Made by a program: the position numbers and the translations under genes. This document shows, piece after piece, positions 45,452 to 58,581 of a stretch of DNA of 64,000 nt; the first letter of the stretch is position 1, and each line of letters starts with the position of its first letter. The stretch is from NCBI GenBank assembly GCA_029532625.1, contig JARFXM010000003.1, forward strand, positions 4,278,001-4,342,000, written 5' to 3'. Source of the DNA: Lomentospora prolificans (taxonomy: Eukaryota > Ascomycota > Sordariomycetes > Microascales > Microascaceae). Under the pieces are notes generated by a model. It saw only the letters and a program-made list of their open reading frames with translations. It was not told the origin of the DNA and searched no databases.

Positions 45452-46381
45452 GTGTTTCGAAACGTCACCTTTTTCCTTTTTCTTTTTTCTCTTTTTTTTT
45501 TTTCATTTTTGTCCCAGCTCCTCCTACTAGCAACCGCCTTCCTTCTTCCGCATCATCTTATCAGTTCTTCAGCTCTATGGATGTTGCCGATGCATGTGTG
45601 TTTCATTACCATGTAATTATTGTGTAAAACGGGGATGCTTAGACGCAAGCTTTGGTTGGCGATGATATACCACTTTTTTTTTTGTTCTCCTTTTCGCTTT
45701 GCATTTAGCTCAATTCTGGCGTTGGTGGCTCGCGTATATATCTAGAAAATCTAAACAACAGAAATATATTCTCAAATGGAACGAACAAATGAATATTTTG
45801 GTATATTGATATCAAAGCCGGATTGCTCGTGAAAACAAGTCCTTTTTTTGTTTCTTACTCGCCAAATTTGTCTATCATCGTCAAGGCATGTTAACATAAC
45901 AGCAAGAATTCTCGCGCAAACCCATCACGGGGCTTCAAATGCGCCCAACTGCCTTGATCGTCGTTGCTGCCGTCGTCTCCCACGACCAAATCCACTCCAG
46001 CCCCAGCGGTGGTATTGTGGCCAGAAGTCCTTTCTTTGCAGAACATTTTCGACTCGAGTCCTGCATGAGCACGAGAGTAAAAGTTATATACACAGGCAAG
46101 CCTAGATAGATAGGAAAGAGCAAAATAAATAGCAAACCAGAACTTATCTCATTAGTCCCTGCCGGTGGCTCATATAGGCGATTCATGGCATCGTAATATT
46201 TGGTCTCCGTGTCCCGGATGAAGGCTCCGGATTCATGAGGCCAATCTCGCGAGGTCGTTAGCAAGAATGTGTGTATCCCAACACCACCCACGCCCGCTTA
46301 GAAGCAGAAACATCCAAAATCGCGCACACTGCAAAAGGCCGAACAGTTCACGCAACAGCGAATCAAGAACGACTGCCGACT
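45452..46381. other. Region between convergent ABC transporter and phytochrome genes
   Basis: About 0.9 kb shared by two 3' ends. Several T-rich tracts (45475-45505, 45670) probably belong to the transporter 3' UTR. On the minus strand, 45935-46291 is an open frame in the same phase as the last phytochrome exon. Part of it (46150-46255) reads like real protein, so unannotated 3' exons of the phytochrome are possible (see findings). Confidence 0.45.
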
Positions 46382-49300
46382 TCAAAGTTCCTCTTCATGG
46401 TCCGGCGCCGGCTGGAACCAGCCACCACCCTCCCATTGGCCAGGCATATACAAACACCGAATCCTTGACTCCTCATCTGTTATACCTGTAAGCAGCATTC
46501 GTAAACGCTCAAAATTGATGGGCTTAGGGATCCACCCATCAAAGCCGGCATCCATATACGTATTCCTCTTTTCTTCCACGAGACCTGCAGACACTGCGAA
46601 GATAGGTATCCGTCCATTCCGGCTCGCTAGCCGTGAGAGACCCATATATTCAGGGTTCTTCTCCCAGTGACGGATCGTCTGCGTGCTCCTGAGGCCGTCC
46701 ATGATAGGCATCTTCAAGACGGGCGCGTTAGGACATATTCATCGGCAAAAGAGGAAGGTGGGGAACAACGAACCTGCATGTCCATTAAAATGACGTCAAA
46801 CCGTTGCGAGCCCTGACTGTACACCATTGCACAATCTTCACCGTTAACCGCATGATGAACTTGATGGCCAGCTTTCTCCAAGCGCTTCCGGAGCACCTTA
46901 ATGTTGATAGGATCATCCTCCGCTATCAAGACTTGGAGATACGTATCGGTGCCACCCATGCTAGATGACGATGGGGCATTTGTTGAAGGCCTTAGAGGTG
47001 CTGATTCTTGTTCGATACTGGGAAAGATTTTATCCGGCTGTGGCGGCGCGAGCTGTGAAGGTTCCATCATTGGCGGCGCGAATGCTACGAAACTCGATGA
47101 GGCTTCATCTTGGATAGCAGCAGGCCGTTGGCTATCGGCTTCGTCGTGTGTTTCCTCTGGTCCGCTATCATAGGTCATCTCACGGTCTCCTTGGCTACGA
47201 GGCTGGGACGGACTTCGGTCCCTGCCAACCAAGGTTCTCTCCTCTCCCACTCCGATGTAACTCGGGGTCCGTGCCGGCATAGATGGCCGCCCTCCTAGCC
47301 TCGGTGCCGCCTCATGGGCATCTAACATCACTTCATCACGGCTGTTATCCTCCTCTTCGGGGGTATCAAAGGGCAATTGTACCACGAAGCAAGAACCCTG
47401 GCCGACGGTTGACCTTACCCGGAGCTGACCGTTCATGTTTCGGACGATGCGCCCAACCACAGCCAGGCCAAGGCCCAACTTGTGCGTTCTCATATCAGCA
47501 ACCTGCTCATTTTGCTTCGCAGGTTCTACGTTATTAACCTGTTCGAGGTCGCGAAATAAACCGTCCATCTCTTCCGTCGTCATGCCCAACCCTGAATCCT
47601 GGACTGCAATTTCAATACGTACTCGTCCACCGCGCGCCGCGGAGACGAATGACTCTACCCGAACAAAGCCATTTTCGGTGTATTGAATAGCGTTAGCGAC
47701 GACGTTCGACACGGCCTGCCTCAGTTGTGACTTGTCCCCATAAACCTGTCGAGGCAGGTTCGGGTCCTCCACAACAATGTACTCGAGGCTCTTTCTCTTC
47801 GCATCAAGAGAGAATGAGTCGGTTGCTAGACGAATGCACTCAGGTAAGTCGAATATCTCCTCCTTCGTTAACACTTGACCCTCCTCAGTCTTAGTCAGGT
47901 CGAGTAGGTCGTTAATCACATAGACGAGAGATTTAGAAGCTGAGTGGGATTGCGCCAGGTTATCTCTCGTTTCCTGGTCGAGAGTACCTTCAAGAGCGAT
48001 CTCCAGATAATTGATTATGGCGTTCAGGGGGGTTCGAACTTGATGAGCCGAATTCGCGAGAAGCAGCTTGGTCAACCGGGTGTTTTGCATTGTCGCCTCC
48101 TGCTGGCGCCACACTTGGATGAATTTGCCTGCAGCCCAAGTGACTATTAGCATAGCTGCTATAATGTAGAACATAGGAAAGGCTTGAAACTTACCGTAAA
48201 TGACACAGAGAACACGAGCTAGCTCTATCTGATCGCTGGTCCACTCTCGGCTCTTACCATGGACAATCTCACGCCACAGCTTAAAGCTTGTTCGAGGCTC
48301 GAGCAACCCTGGAGTGCCGATCTTAGTCTTTTTCTCGTTCGGGTTGCCGCCCCATCTGACCTCTTGGGATTGTCCTTTCCTGAACAGAACGATGAAGCCA
48401 TCGCCGTCGACACTCAATGGCACGTATAAAAGACCTGAAATTACCGAGAATCCCGGAGGATAATGAAGGTCTTTAAAATCTTTCGAGATATCAGCCGAGA
48501 TTATAACATCGGAAAATTTGCGCATGCGCAAGTACTCGAGCATCGCCAGAGCTTCTTGAGACTGCGTGATCTTTCCTAATGCTTTGGTCTCTCCAAGAAT
48601 CGATACGACCCCAAAATCTGCATCAAAGAGTTGAAGTAAATCCTCGGAGGATACCGCAATGTATCCAGAAGCGTTTTTATCCACCAGATGCGTGTTGATA
48701 AGCCTCTGAGCCTGAAGGGAGGATGTGTAGGAAAGGCGCTCAATATTCCTTGAGGCGACGTTGCTAATCAGCCTACACATCTTTCGAATGGGAAAAGAAT
48801 TCCTCATGCCATGCTCCCCGAACCAGTGGCCGGAGATTAAACCCCATAGATCTCCAAATACCTTGAGTGATATCGACATCGATCCGCGGACTGCCATGTT
48901 GGCAAGGTATTTGAGATGAATGGGTGACATGGCCCTGAGGTAACAGTACGTCATGTCGAGTGGAACCTTGAGGTCATCTTCGCTACGGCAAACAAGCCGA
49001 GCACTCTCCAAATCTCGGTCATGCAGGAGGCGTATCTTGCTTATTTTATACAAGTCTCGCGCTTGTTTTGGGATATCCGCCGCGGGGAAATGCAGTCCGT
49101 AGTAGAGGTCAGCTGTATGCGCCGGGTCAACAAGCTCGGCTACGACCTTCCCATTGGCTGAGGAGTCAAACTGGTAGATGATAACTCGGTGGTAACCAGT
49201 AAGCTCTTTGACGATGCCAACGAGAACTTTGAGGAAATGATTCAGATTCGTCGTCTCTGCCAATTGATCTTGGATTTGGGTCATCAGGTCGAAAATTTCA

Positions 49301-50541
49301 AAACCACTATCCCCGCGGCGGGAGCGGTGTTTTCGCTGAGGGAGCCGAAGCGGCTTGCTCAACACCTCCGTGCTCTCGCGCAGCTCCTCCGCCGTGTACT
49401 CGTGATGGAGGGTATTCTTGGGTTCCGGAGCTGGGGTCGGGTGGGAATGTTGTAGCGGGTAGTCGGGATCATTCTCTCGCTCGAACTCGCAGATGACGAG
49501 ATTGGGATTGGTCGGGTTTACATGGATCGCGCACCAAAATTTCACTGACTTGCCCTCGGGGTGTTTGACCCAGATGTTGAAGATCTCGGGCCCGCGGAGC
49601 GAAAGGTCGGCAGTCTCTTCACGGACAAAGTCAACGTGGGCAAGGAGATTTTCCTGTTGCTCCTCGCTGAAGACATCAAGGAAATTTTCGAGCTGGAAAA
49701 TTTCGCGGGGACTGTAACCTAAAACCCGCTCTGAGTTCTCACTAACGATACGCACTGAGAACCGCCCCTCCTCCTCTTCTCTGAAAGCAACAAGGGCGCC
49801 GAATGGTTGAACCGCTCCAGGTGCTTGGATAGGTTCGTCCTCGCATCGGAAGAATTCTCCATCCCGTCCAGTGATGATGGCATGACCATCCGAGGTGACA
49901 ACGTGCTTGAAACGACTCGTTGTCACGGAGCCGGTTCCGTAGTCGTCGAGTGGCGGGGACGAGAACGATTTTGACATGTTGATCATTTCTGGGGAAATAG
50001 TGCTTCCGGGGATCTGGACATAGTTAGGCGGCGATAGGGTAGAGTCTGGTCGCGTTTCAGGGTTGGAATCGGGCATTGGGTTCGGTACCCCAGGTGATGC
50101 TGGGGGGCTGCCATGCGGTACATCACGAGAAGGACTAGCGAGACTGAGGGTAGCGGAGGTTGGTATGACCGGAGACTGGAGAGTAGGGGAGGATGGGTCC
50201 GCAGGGCCGATGGGATGATGCGCCGTCGTGGTCGGAGAGGCGTAGGGAAACCGGAAGTGCGAGGGATAAGGAGAGGGCATGCCTTCATCGCCTGACGGCG
50301 AGATGTTCTGGCTGAGGCCTACAAGTCCGGTCGAGGAATCCACCCTCACCATAGATGCGATGGGGAAAACCCTATCTTGAGTATCGGTGGAGAAATTATC
50401 AGAGCCCATTTTCACGCTCAGCGATTGGCGACGAGCCATTGAGTCGTCACCGACAGAGCCCGCATCCTGGTGGGCGGAGGGTTGGCCCGGTCGTGAGGAC
50501 GAACCCTCAGTGGGAGATGGTATTCGAGTCTGATCGGCCAT
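46382..50541 (-). CDS. fphA: Fungal phytochrome, hybrid histidine kinase (FphA-like)
   Basis: Red/far-red photoreceptor using a bilin and a His-Asp phosphorelay. The model is 50541-48195, 48128-46774 and 46711-46382, about 1343 residues. The ATG at 50541 (MADQTRIPS) is chosen over an upstream GTG. Order: disordered Ser/Pro-rich N-terminus; PAS with the likely bilin-binding Cys233 (RCEDEPIQAPGA); GAF (DIPKQARDLY, then MSPIHLKYLANM); PHY (PRTSFKLW); HisKA with phosphoacceptor His811 (NSAHQVRTPLN); HATPase_c (NAIQYTENG, DSGLGMTTEEMDGLF, LGLGLAVV); and a C-terminal receiver with phosphoacceptor Asp1232 (VILMDMQMPIMDG). The intron 48194-48129 (66 nt) is open and in frame, so it could be missed. 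The intron 46773-46712 splits the receiver right after its Asp loop. All light-sensing and kinase residues look intact. Confidence 0.94.
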
Positions 50542-53500
50542 AATCTCGCCAAGCACGAGCGGTGAACGCGCAACAGCTCGCGCGTGTTGAGAACAGACCC
50601 GGTCGAGGATCGGACGGCAGTCGGCGGTGGAGATGACCTCAAAAAAGGTTGCGGGTATAAAAGAACTAAGTCAAGAGGACAGGGTGGGAAAAAGTCGCTA
50701 AGTATGGTAAAAGTGCCTGGAAGATACGTCCGGGTACTGTGGCAAAGCAGTACACGATCAGTTGACAGGGCGGGCGGAACAGGCGTAAATTAGGACATGG
50801 ACGTCTCTTGACGAGTTCTCTGATTTGCCAATGCTACTCGGTCGTAAGAAGCTATCATCCATAATACTGATCACGACAAGCCCTGGTTGAAGCCGTTGTC
50901 AAGGCGTGGCAGGCGGGGCTCCTAATGCCATCCAGGGAAATCCACCCGGGTTTGTCGAAGGGAGACTTTGGCGGAAACGAGGACGAAGAGCAACAAACGG
51001 ATTCAGAAAGCAAGACTAGGAAGAAGAACGGCACTTGAGGTCCGAGAAAGAGAAATTGGTGCACGTATCGATTCTGGATGGTGGGATGTATGGTGGGGGG
51101 GAACTGACGCGGAGGCAACGACGGCAGTACATCGCCCCTACTCTAAAACAACTTTAAGTGACCCTGTAATAATTGATGGTTCTGGACCCAGGCAAGCCCA
51201 GCCACGTGCATAATTACAACGTGTTATGGTACTGTACAAAGGAGGCTCCCCACTTACACAAGGGACTCTTTGTTACGCAGAATATCGACACTGTGCATGG
51301 AATCGGCGACTCGACAGCAGGCACAGACAGACACGCGCCGTCTACATGTAAGCCCTTGCTGGCAGAGCTAGGAGCCATTGATTTATCTTGCCATTAATCA
51401 AAAAGACGAAATTGAATACTCGGAGGCATCGACACTGAATCTCAATTGTCAGCACTCAATAATCCCTAGAGTGTCGGGGTGACAAACGACCCGAGGTATG
51501 GTAGATACACTGACCCGAGTTGCCAGGGCTATGACTAAGCGAAAACCAAACCTCGGATGACCTGGGTCGCGGATTCAACTTCCAGTGGTTTGCTCACTAT
51601 TAAGGACCACAGGGCCCCTAAAGAAGCTGCCGAGAATCGATCAAATGGTAGGCTTGGGGATGAAGCGTAAATTTTCATTGCTTATCTGATTTTTTGACTC
51701 ACCTTTTTATTTACCGTGTCCCAGGTGGCTTCGCACCGAAGGGCCGAGCCAACCAAGGACGCTAAGTGGAGGGGACTGGGCGAGGAGGATATGCTCCGAG
51801 GGCTCGCAGTACGCTGTTTTCGGAAATATTGGGCATTGTGGTTGAAAAAGAGACGTCGGGTCCCGAAGGGTCCGTGAAAGTCAAAAGAACCAGGAATCCA
51901 TCCGGCCTGTGTAAATTCCGACTTTCAAGGTTCGAAGTGTAGAAATCGCATGATTGGACTCATTCTCTGCGGCTGGCACCGGGGTAGAAACTGGACCTTG
52001 GCCACAGGAACGCTGCACTGTATACGAGTTCGTTTATTAGGGCCAGCAGGTCTTGCAGTATGCAGGAGATCTCGAACGTCATTCCCGCGCATCAAATGTC
52101 TCGGTCGATGTACGAAGGTAGTGTACATACTCCTGTAGCAAGCATCCGACTTGTATAAAATGAACTTAGGAAAGATTAGCTAATCAAGTATCTTTATGTA
52201 CAAATTATCCATAAATAGTACCTATATATATATATAACAGTACTTCGTAGAGCCACGCTAATCTTGTACCCGGACTAACAAGTCGGATGCTGCAATAGGT
52301 ACACCAGGATATGAAGACAAACGCGGTCGTGCAGCCCGGAGATGTCAAAAAGAGGTCTAGACCACGGATCAGCTGGCAAGGCTACCCAGAAAGAGTGAGC
52401 GACGGCATGGCTGGCCTCGTCACAGCCCCTCAAGCAAGGCAGTTTCCTTAATATAAGGTGATGCCCTTGGCTCAAAACAATAGCCCGCTATTCTTCGCCT
52501 TTTTTTGCCCCGCCCCCGTGCCACTCAATGTCGTCAGTCCGCAGCCGTAGTGCTGAAATACAGGTTAGGACGTATTGATCCGTTCGAGATTTCTTGATAA
52601 CGTCAACCTTCACCCTTTAAACACAGCGTGCATGTGCATATCCATCATGGGACTTCACCGGGGGGGGACTGCGCGAGGTGCCGGGCTCCCTTCCACCTGC
52701 CTCCATCCTTCCGAGGTATCGAATATTCTGTGCGGAACAGAGAGCGACGCTGAGCCGGAACGCGCTGCCGTCCCAGAATTTGCGAGGTATTATCCACCAA
52801 AACAAAACTTGCCAGGGAATTCAAGCTTAAATGGCGTTTTCCCGTGGCTGCAATGGGATCGGTGCTCTTGATTGAGGTTAGTGCAATTTCTTGGCCAGTC
52901 TTTGTTCTTTCGCTTCTTAATTCCATTGCAGCCGGTGATTCTCATACTGGAAAAGCATTGACGTACATCCCCTTCGATCAACGCACGAGAGCGCGATCTG
53001 GCACAGGTTCTCCCGCGTGTAACCCCCGCCAACCATATGTTAGTGGCCTGCAGAAATAATGCTGGAACGAGTGACTCGGATAAACCCACCCAACAATGTA
53101 GGCTTCAAACACATTTCTGACTTGGTCAGCATCATAAGCCTTGTGCTGGAAGTTGTCGAGTAGGAGGGGCCAGCCATGGCACGCACTGCGCTTCGGGGCC
53201 AGCTACACGGCACTTCTAACATAGGCCTTCACCTGTGCTCTGCTCAAGGCTAAGTGCCGGGGACCTGGAACTAAATACACGCGACCATCGAGCGGAAAGG
53301 GGCAAAGGGCTGTCTAGAAATCACGGACCAGTTACGAAGCTGACTTGCACCGTCCCTTAGTTTCCACTTTCCTAAAGTCATATTCTCTACCAAGGTAGGT
53401 CAGGGGTTATAACATTGCAATCCCCTGGATGCAGAGTTCAAGGGCTAACTAGGGCGTATGCTATCCGAAGCCAGCTTTGACGAGAGCTCGACTTGTTAGG

Positions 53501-55501
53501 AACCAGTCGGCTTAAGTAGATTAGATAACGAGAGCAACAATATCGCCACGGGAACGCCATTTTTCTAGCATTATGGCCATTATATCATTCCGTCTCAAAA
53601 TACCCTCTAGAAGTGGACTCGCAATTTTCCATTAACAATATTCTTCCGACTTTTCAAACAACTGGAAAGCCCTGTCTATCTCTTGAGTCGATCTTCTTCT
53701 CTGAACCTGCGTTTTTCTGTTAAGTCATGTACGAGTTTTACTCCCGGGACTCACAGATGACGACCTTGCCGGGGGAAAGCAGATACGCGCAGCTGGTCTT
53801 GATGATCACACAAAGTTTGCTACACATTTATCTTAACCAAGCAGACGAGGACTAAGCTTACTCGTCTGCCTGATCAAATGCGCCATCCTACCTGTGAGCT
53901 GGCATTCAACTTTATTGGCGAAGCGTGAGAACGCGAGATAAAAGACATAAGTCAGGGCTTCGCCCATGAGAAAAAGGGTCCCACAGAATTACCAGTTGCT
54001 TTGTCGGCGAGCGGGACAAGCAAACTGCTGGGTCCGAACCTGCGTCGCCTCAAGGCAGCAGAGATGGAGGTTAATATCTCTCTCCATTTGGGTCAATTCT
54101 ATGGCATGGGGCAACGACTACCACCCGGCTAAGGACATATAGAATGTTAACCGCGTGTTACTTTTGATTTCTTTTTTTTTAGCCCTTGGGGATTCTCTTT
54201 ACCTCTCGGGGCCATACATTGAGCATAGCAAGTACTCGTGATTCCTAAGCTTCCAATATTACTTCTGATGTGTAGCTCGCCGCATAGATGAGCTGATAAA
54301 CGAGGGGAATGACATGAGTGCCTTGCCCTTCTAACAGATCATCGCGTGGGATATGAAAGATGGTATCAAATCTAGATGCCTTATGAATGTTGTAATCCTA
54401 GATCATCCCACTCCGAGTCCTGTATATGGGATCCCCGGCGTCTAGAAACAACTAACTCTTCTGGTAGGCATTGCACACTTTTCTTGGAGAATCCATTGTT
54501 GGAAGAATGCCGTATGCCTCAAAACCTTGGATCCCACCACGCACAAAACGGTGCACCCAAGCGGCACAGATCAACCTATTAGAAAGTCGCTGGATAGTAT
54601 CCGTGCATGCTCCCCGCTTATCCTTAAACTCATGACAGTCAAGCAGTCGTCCCTAGTGCGGAGAGGGTATCCCATAGCCTGAAAACATACATGGCGTGTC
54701 TACAAGATTGAGGTCGCCGAGAAGCTGATAGTGTGACCTACAGCGACGGGGCTAAAACAAAATGATGTAAACTGCCGAATTGCTCGGTTTCATTCTAGTC
54801 CACGGGTTCAGATCTATATCTACGAGAACTCTATACTCATGGCGGGCGAGGGTGGTAGCTTCCATGAATAGACATCTGGGACCTGGCCTGCGTGGACCAT
54901 ATTTCCAAGTTTCAGTTTGACGTTGTGGCCCTGGCCTGAACATTGAGGATAACATACCTTTTGCAGACACTACATTGACGCCGCCGGGAACAACGCTGAG
55001 GTGCCTCAAATCACGGGCTTTGATCAAGTGAAAACGATTCCTCCGCGGCGCCCGGCTTTCTGGTTGGGGCATTCAAGCCGCAAGCCGCAAGCCAGCCTCA
55101 AGGAAAGACCACTTTACGAAGCGGACGAAATCAGGCGCTGAACTAATCGACTTGGAGAGCGACTGCATCCATGAATCTGATACTTTGACAAGTTTCAACG
55201 CCCAGCGGGTAGCTAGTAGGAATATGTTGCTGGGCATCCTATCACATTGATAAGAAGAAGTGGCCCTACATCTACACAGTAACTACATGGTGATAGCATG
55301 TGGGATCTGAACTTGTTCATACAGCCATCAAAATGACTCCGGTATTATGCCCTATAGCTCTCCTTGCTTGATCCCAGGAAGATTAGGACCAGAGCGTGGA
55401 GGCGAACACTCGACGCCTCGTGAAAATTAGGCGCTCTCTCTTTCCCTCTCACAGGAAAAAGGGGACGAAAGCCCTTCGACAGAACGAGTGTAGCGCCCCC
55501 C
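50542..55501. other. Gene-poor region between phytochrome and ketopantoate reductase
   Basis: Five kilobases without a supported gene. The left part holds the phytochrome promoter. A (TA)7 microsatellite lies at 52223-52236. Short ORFs on both strands, the longest just over 100 codons, have no signature. No tRNA cloverleaf, transposase frame or long repeat was found by eye. Confidence 0.5.
52223..52236 (+). repeat. (TA)7 microsatellite
   Basis: Seven consecutive TA dinucleotides in an AT-rich patch of the gene-poor region. No function is implied. Confidence 0.75.
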
Positions 55502-56738
55502 TTAAAGTTTCCCCTTCTCGCCCGCCCCAGCCTTCTCGCGCACCTCCTGCGCACTCCTCAAAAGCGCATACAAGCTCTGCATCCTCGGCAAGCCAACCCC
55601 CCTCTCCCTCGCAATCCTCACCGGGTTCCCCAGGATGACCTCGAGCTCCATGGGCCTCCCGGCCTCCCAGTCCAGCAGCATGCTCGGCTTGCTCCCCGTG
55701 TTCCTTTCGGTGCTCTTAATAATGCGCTCCGGCGTGGCCAGCGCATCGGGGAAAGGCCTCCCTAGGATCCGAGGAACCGCGTCGCGGATCTCGTCCATCA
55801 CGCCCCGAAGGTGCTCGCGCAGCTCCGGATCCAAGACCATGTCGGCGTTTCCGCGGCCGCCCGAGAGCACGGCCGAAGGGTTCATGGCCGCATTGATGCA
55901 CAGCTTGTGCCACCGCACGAGCTGCAGGTCGACCTCGTCATGGGGGTCGACGTCGCGAATGCCGCCGAGCCGGCCCCACCAGCGCGAGAGTTCGTCGACG
56001 GCCCGCTCGCCCCCGCGCGCCACCTCCGCATCGCCGGTGCCCAGGCCGTCGGTATAGGGCCCGATGCTGATGCGGGTCCAGCGGTTCTGGTGGATCACGC
56101 CGAGGGCCCTTTGCTCGGCGCTGATGACGGTTACGGCGCTCACGATGGGGTTGGGGGGAAACCGCGCGCGATAGGGGCCCTCGACACCGACGCCGTTTTG
56201 GATGATGACGATGGCGGTCCGCGGGTTGACGAGGGGCTGGATGAGGGAAGAGCCGTCGCCGCGGTCCGGGAGGGCCTTGGTGGTCACGACGACGTAGTCC
56301 CAGGCGTGGCCGTGCTTGGAGGCATCTGCGGCTGCGTCCGAGGCGGTGCGGTAGACGGCATGAGGGTGGAAGACGTAGTCGCCGAAGGAGTGCGTTTCCA
56401 TCCTCACGCCGTCCTTTTGGATGGCGGCGTAGTTGGAGCGGGCTACCAGGGATACGTGGACGCCATGGTCGGGCTGTGGCCGGCAGAGTTAGCGAGGTTG
56501 GTTAGATGATCCCCGTGGAGAACGCGGGCTCGTCCCGAAGGGTTCCACGATGAGAGATGGTGAGACGGCACGTACATGATGAAGCCGGGATGCGTAGAAG
56601 CAGCCAACGGCGCCGGCGCCGATGAAGATTATGTGAACGGGACTGCAGCGAAAGGTCAGCACGAGTTCCTCGCACTCTCGCTCAGCGCTTTCGGAGAAGG
56701 TATGGAGCTCCATCTTACGCTTTCGTGTCGCCTTCCAT
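55502..56738 (-). CDS. 2-dehydropantoate 2-reductase (ketopantoate reductase)
   Basis: NADPH-dependent reduction of ketopantoate to pantoate in pantothenate synthesis. Exons 56738-56719, 56642-56576 and 56473-55502 give 352 residues. The 20-nt first exon (ATG to AAAGC, donor GTAAGA) is preferred over the ATG at 56713 because it leads straight into VHIIFIGAGAVG, placing the GxGxxG nucleotide motif at residues 15-20. Active-site residues known from the E. coli enzyme are visible in KLCINAAMNPS: Lys219 (catalytic), Asn223 and Asn227. Length fits the family. The reading frame is strikingly rich in G/C at third positions, which opens a long antisense shadow ORF. Some fungal relatives of this family act on other keto acids, so the precise substrate is inferred. 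Confidence 0.88.
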
Positions 56739-58547
56739 GGTTATCTTGTGGTTGGTATCAGGATGACAAGCGACGAATCAGAAGTGAAAGAACGCTCTTC
56801 AAACAATACAGCACGGGATGCGAAATCAATTCCCCCTAATTAAGTACACGTAGATATATCATAAAAATCGTTTGATTCTTCGGAGCGTGGCAATGCTCGT
56901 ACGCGGATGTTCCTGTCGTGGATTGCTGAGCGAGAGAGGAAACCGCCATGAATCCATTCTGACGTGATCCGCTCTAACGCCCAAAAAAGCCCTTTCCCGG
57001 CAAAACCAACCAAATCGTTCACAACGACCGAGGAAATCCGCTACCAAGCAGAAATAATACCCAAGATCCGCCCGCAAAGAAGAAAACCAAACCGACCAAA
57101 CCACCAAACCTACCACATCTATCAATCGCGCTTCGCATCATGAGAACCTAAGATGTCCGCCTCAGATCGCAACCTTCTCAAGGCTGGTGCGGCGGGGTTC
57201 CACGTCTTACACAAGCGAAAAAAGAGTAGGGTTAAAAATGAGAGAGAGAATAGCACCGGCTTCCTCGGGTCGGCCGAACCCATTCGCACCGCATTAGACT
57301 GGCCATGCCATGTAATGTCGTGCTGGCGGTGTTGTGCCATTCGCATTCCGCACGATTCAAATCACATCTGAGTGGACGGCCCAACAATTTCTATAACTCC
57401 AGATTGTGCGAGATTCCCCACCCCCGTTTCTGGGCACCCCATTCTCCTTTCATCTCGCCATACCTGATCCGTGCTGGCAACGACGGGTGCGGGCTCGCGT
57501 GCACCGTCTGCGTGGTGTGATGAGCGTCTTGGACCGGTTCAAGAGAGGTGCACCACAAGATTATACAGTGAGTTGATGGCTCTGGAATTGAGCTTCGACT
57601 GTAGAGTCTCAGCCAGTCCCACAGGCGATTCTGGTGCAATTGGAGCAACAAGACTCGAGCGGCAGGCCGTTGTGCGTCTCTCACCAATGCAGATAAGGAA
57701 ATTGAATATGGGGCTCGCAACAAGAACGTAAAGCCACACCAGTAATCAGAAAAGAAGAAAACCGAGCAGACCGGCTCAAAATATCCACTAATGTGCCTCC
57801 AATGCTAGCGCTTGGAAGAAGGGGGACCACAATCTCCCCACAGAAGCTGGCTATAATGAAATCCTCCAAGTCCCTCTCCAGTGCTACCGTGTTAGTGCGC
57901 CAGAAGCAGCCTTCCCAGCTACAGGACGGATACTACTATAGATGCAAAACCCTCGTCATCGCCAGCTTGTGGTGGGCCCCTCTCTTCGAAAAAGGAACGC
58001 TGGATTGCGACCGAAATAATACAAGCGGAATCCTCTGACATGACTTGCCTTTCGCAAGCCATCCCGTCGGATTGAGATAGCGATGGCACCGCACCAAGAA
58101 CCGCGCTACCCTCCCTCGATGGTGAAGCGCAAAGGGGAAATGAGATGAGGAGCTGCGTGCATCCACTCTATGCAGAGCAGGATGCTTAATGGGGTTCCCT
58201 TTTCCTTTTTGTGCCTGGCCTCTCTCTCCTCCTCCCCTCTTTGGTCGTAAGGGTTAATGTTACTATTGCTGTTCAGCCGGGTCCAGGAAGAGTAAGCTCT
58301 CCACCTCGAAAATCAATCCATGACGTCCTTGCCCGGGATGCGGGACCTAGTTTTATCATATTTCGTTCCCTTTCCTCGTTGTCCGCCTTTGTTGCGATCT
58401 CCTCGGCATCTAATTTTCCCACAGCCCGACGTTCCGAAACCCGATCTCCGTTCGACGGGCGAACAAACTCAATAAAAGAAGAGAAAAAGAGCGGAGAATA
58501 GAGACGTCGATATTTCAGTATTAGCTATTGTCCGGGCTGCCCCCACC

Positions 58548-58581
<34 letters not shown>

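Noticed and set aside
48129..48194. Apparent transmembrane helix in the phytochrome
   Set aside because: The hydrophobic residues are translated intron sequence bounded by GTAAGT and CTGCAG; removal restores the conserved GKF-VW join.
46382..50541. Light-sensing operon or bilin synthesis partner next to the phytochrome
   Set aside because: No heme oxygenase or second signalling gene is adjacent; the neighbour is an ABC transporter transcribed convergently.
55811..56509. Plus-strand 232-codon ORF opposite the ketopantoate reductase
   Set aside because: It is antisense to a well-supported enzyme exon with very high third-position GC, which removes stop codons on the other strand; no domain is seen in it.
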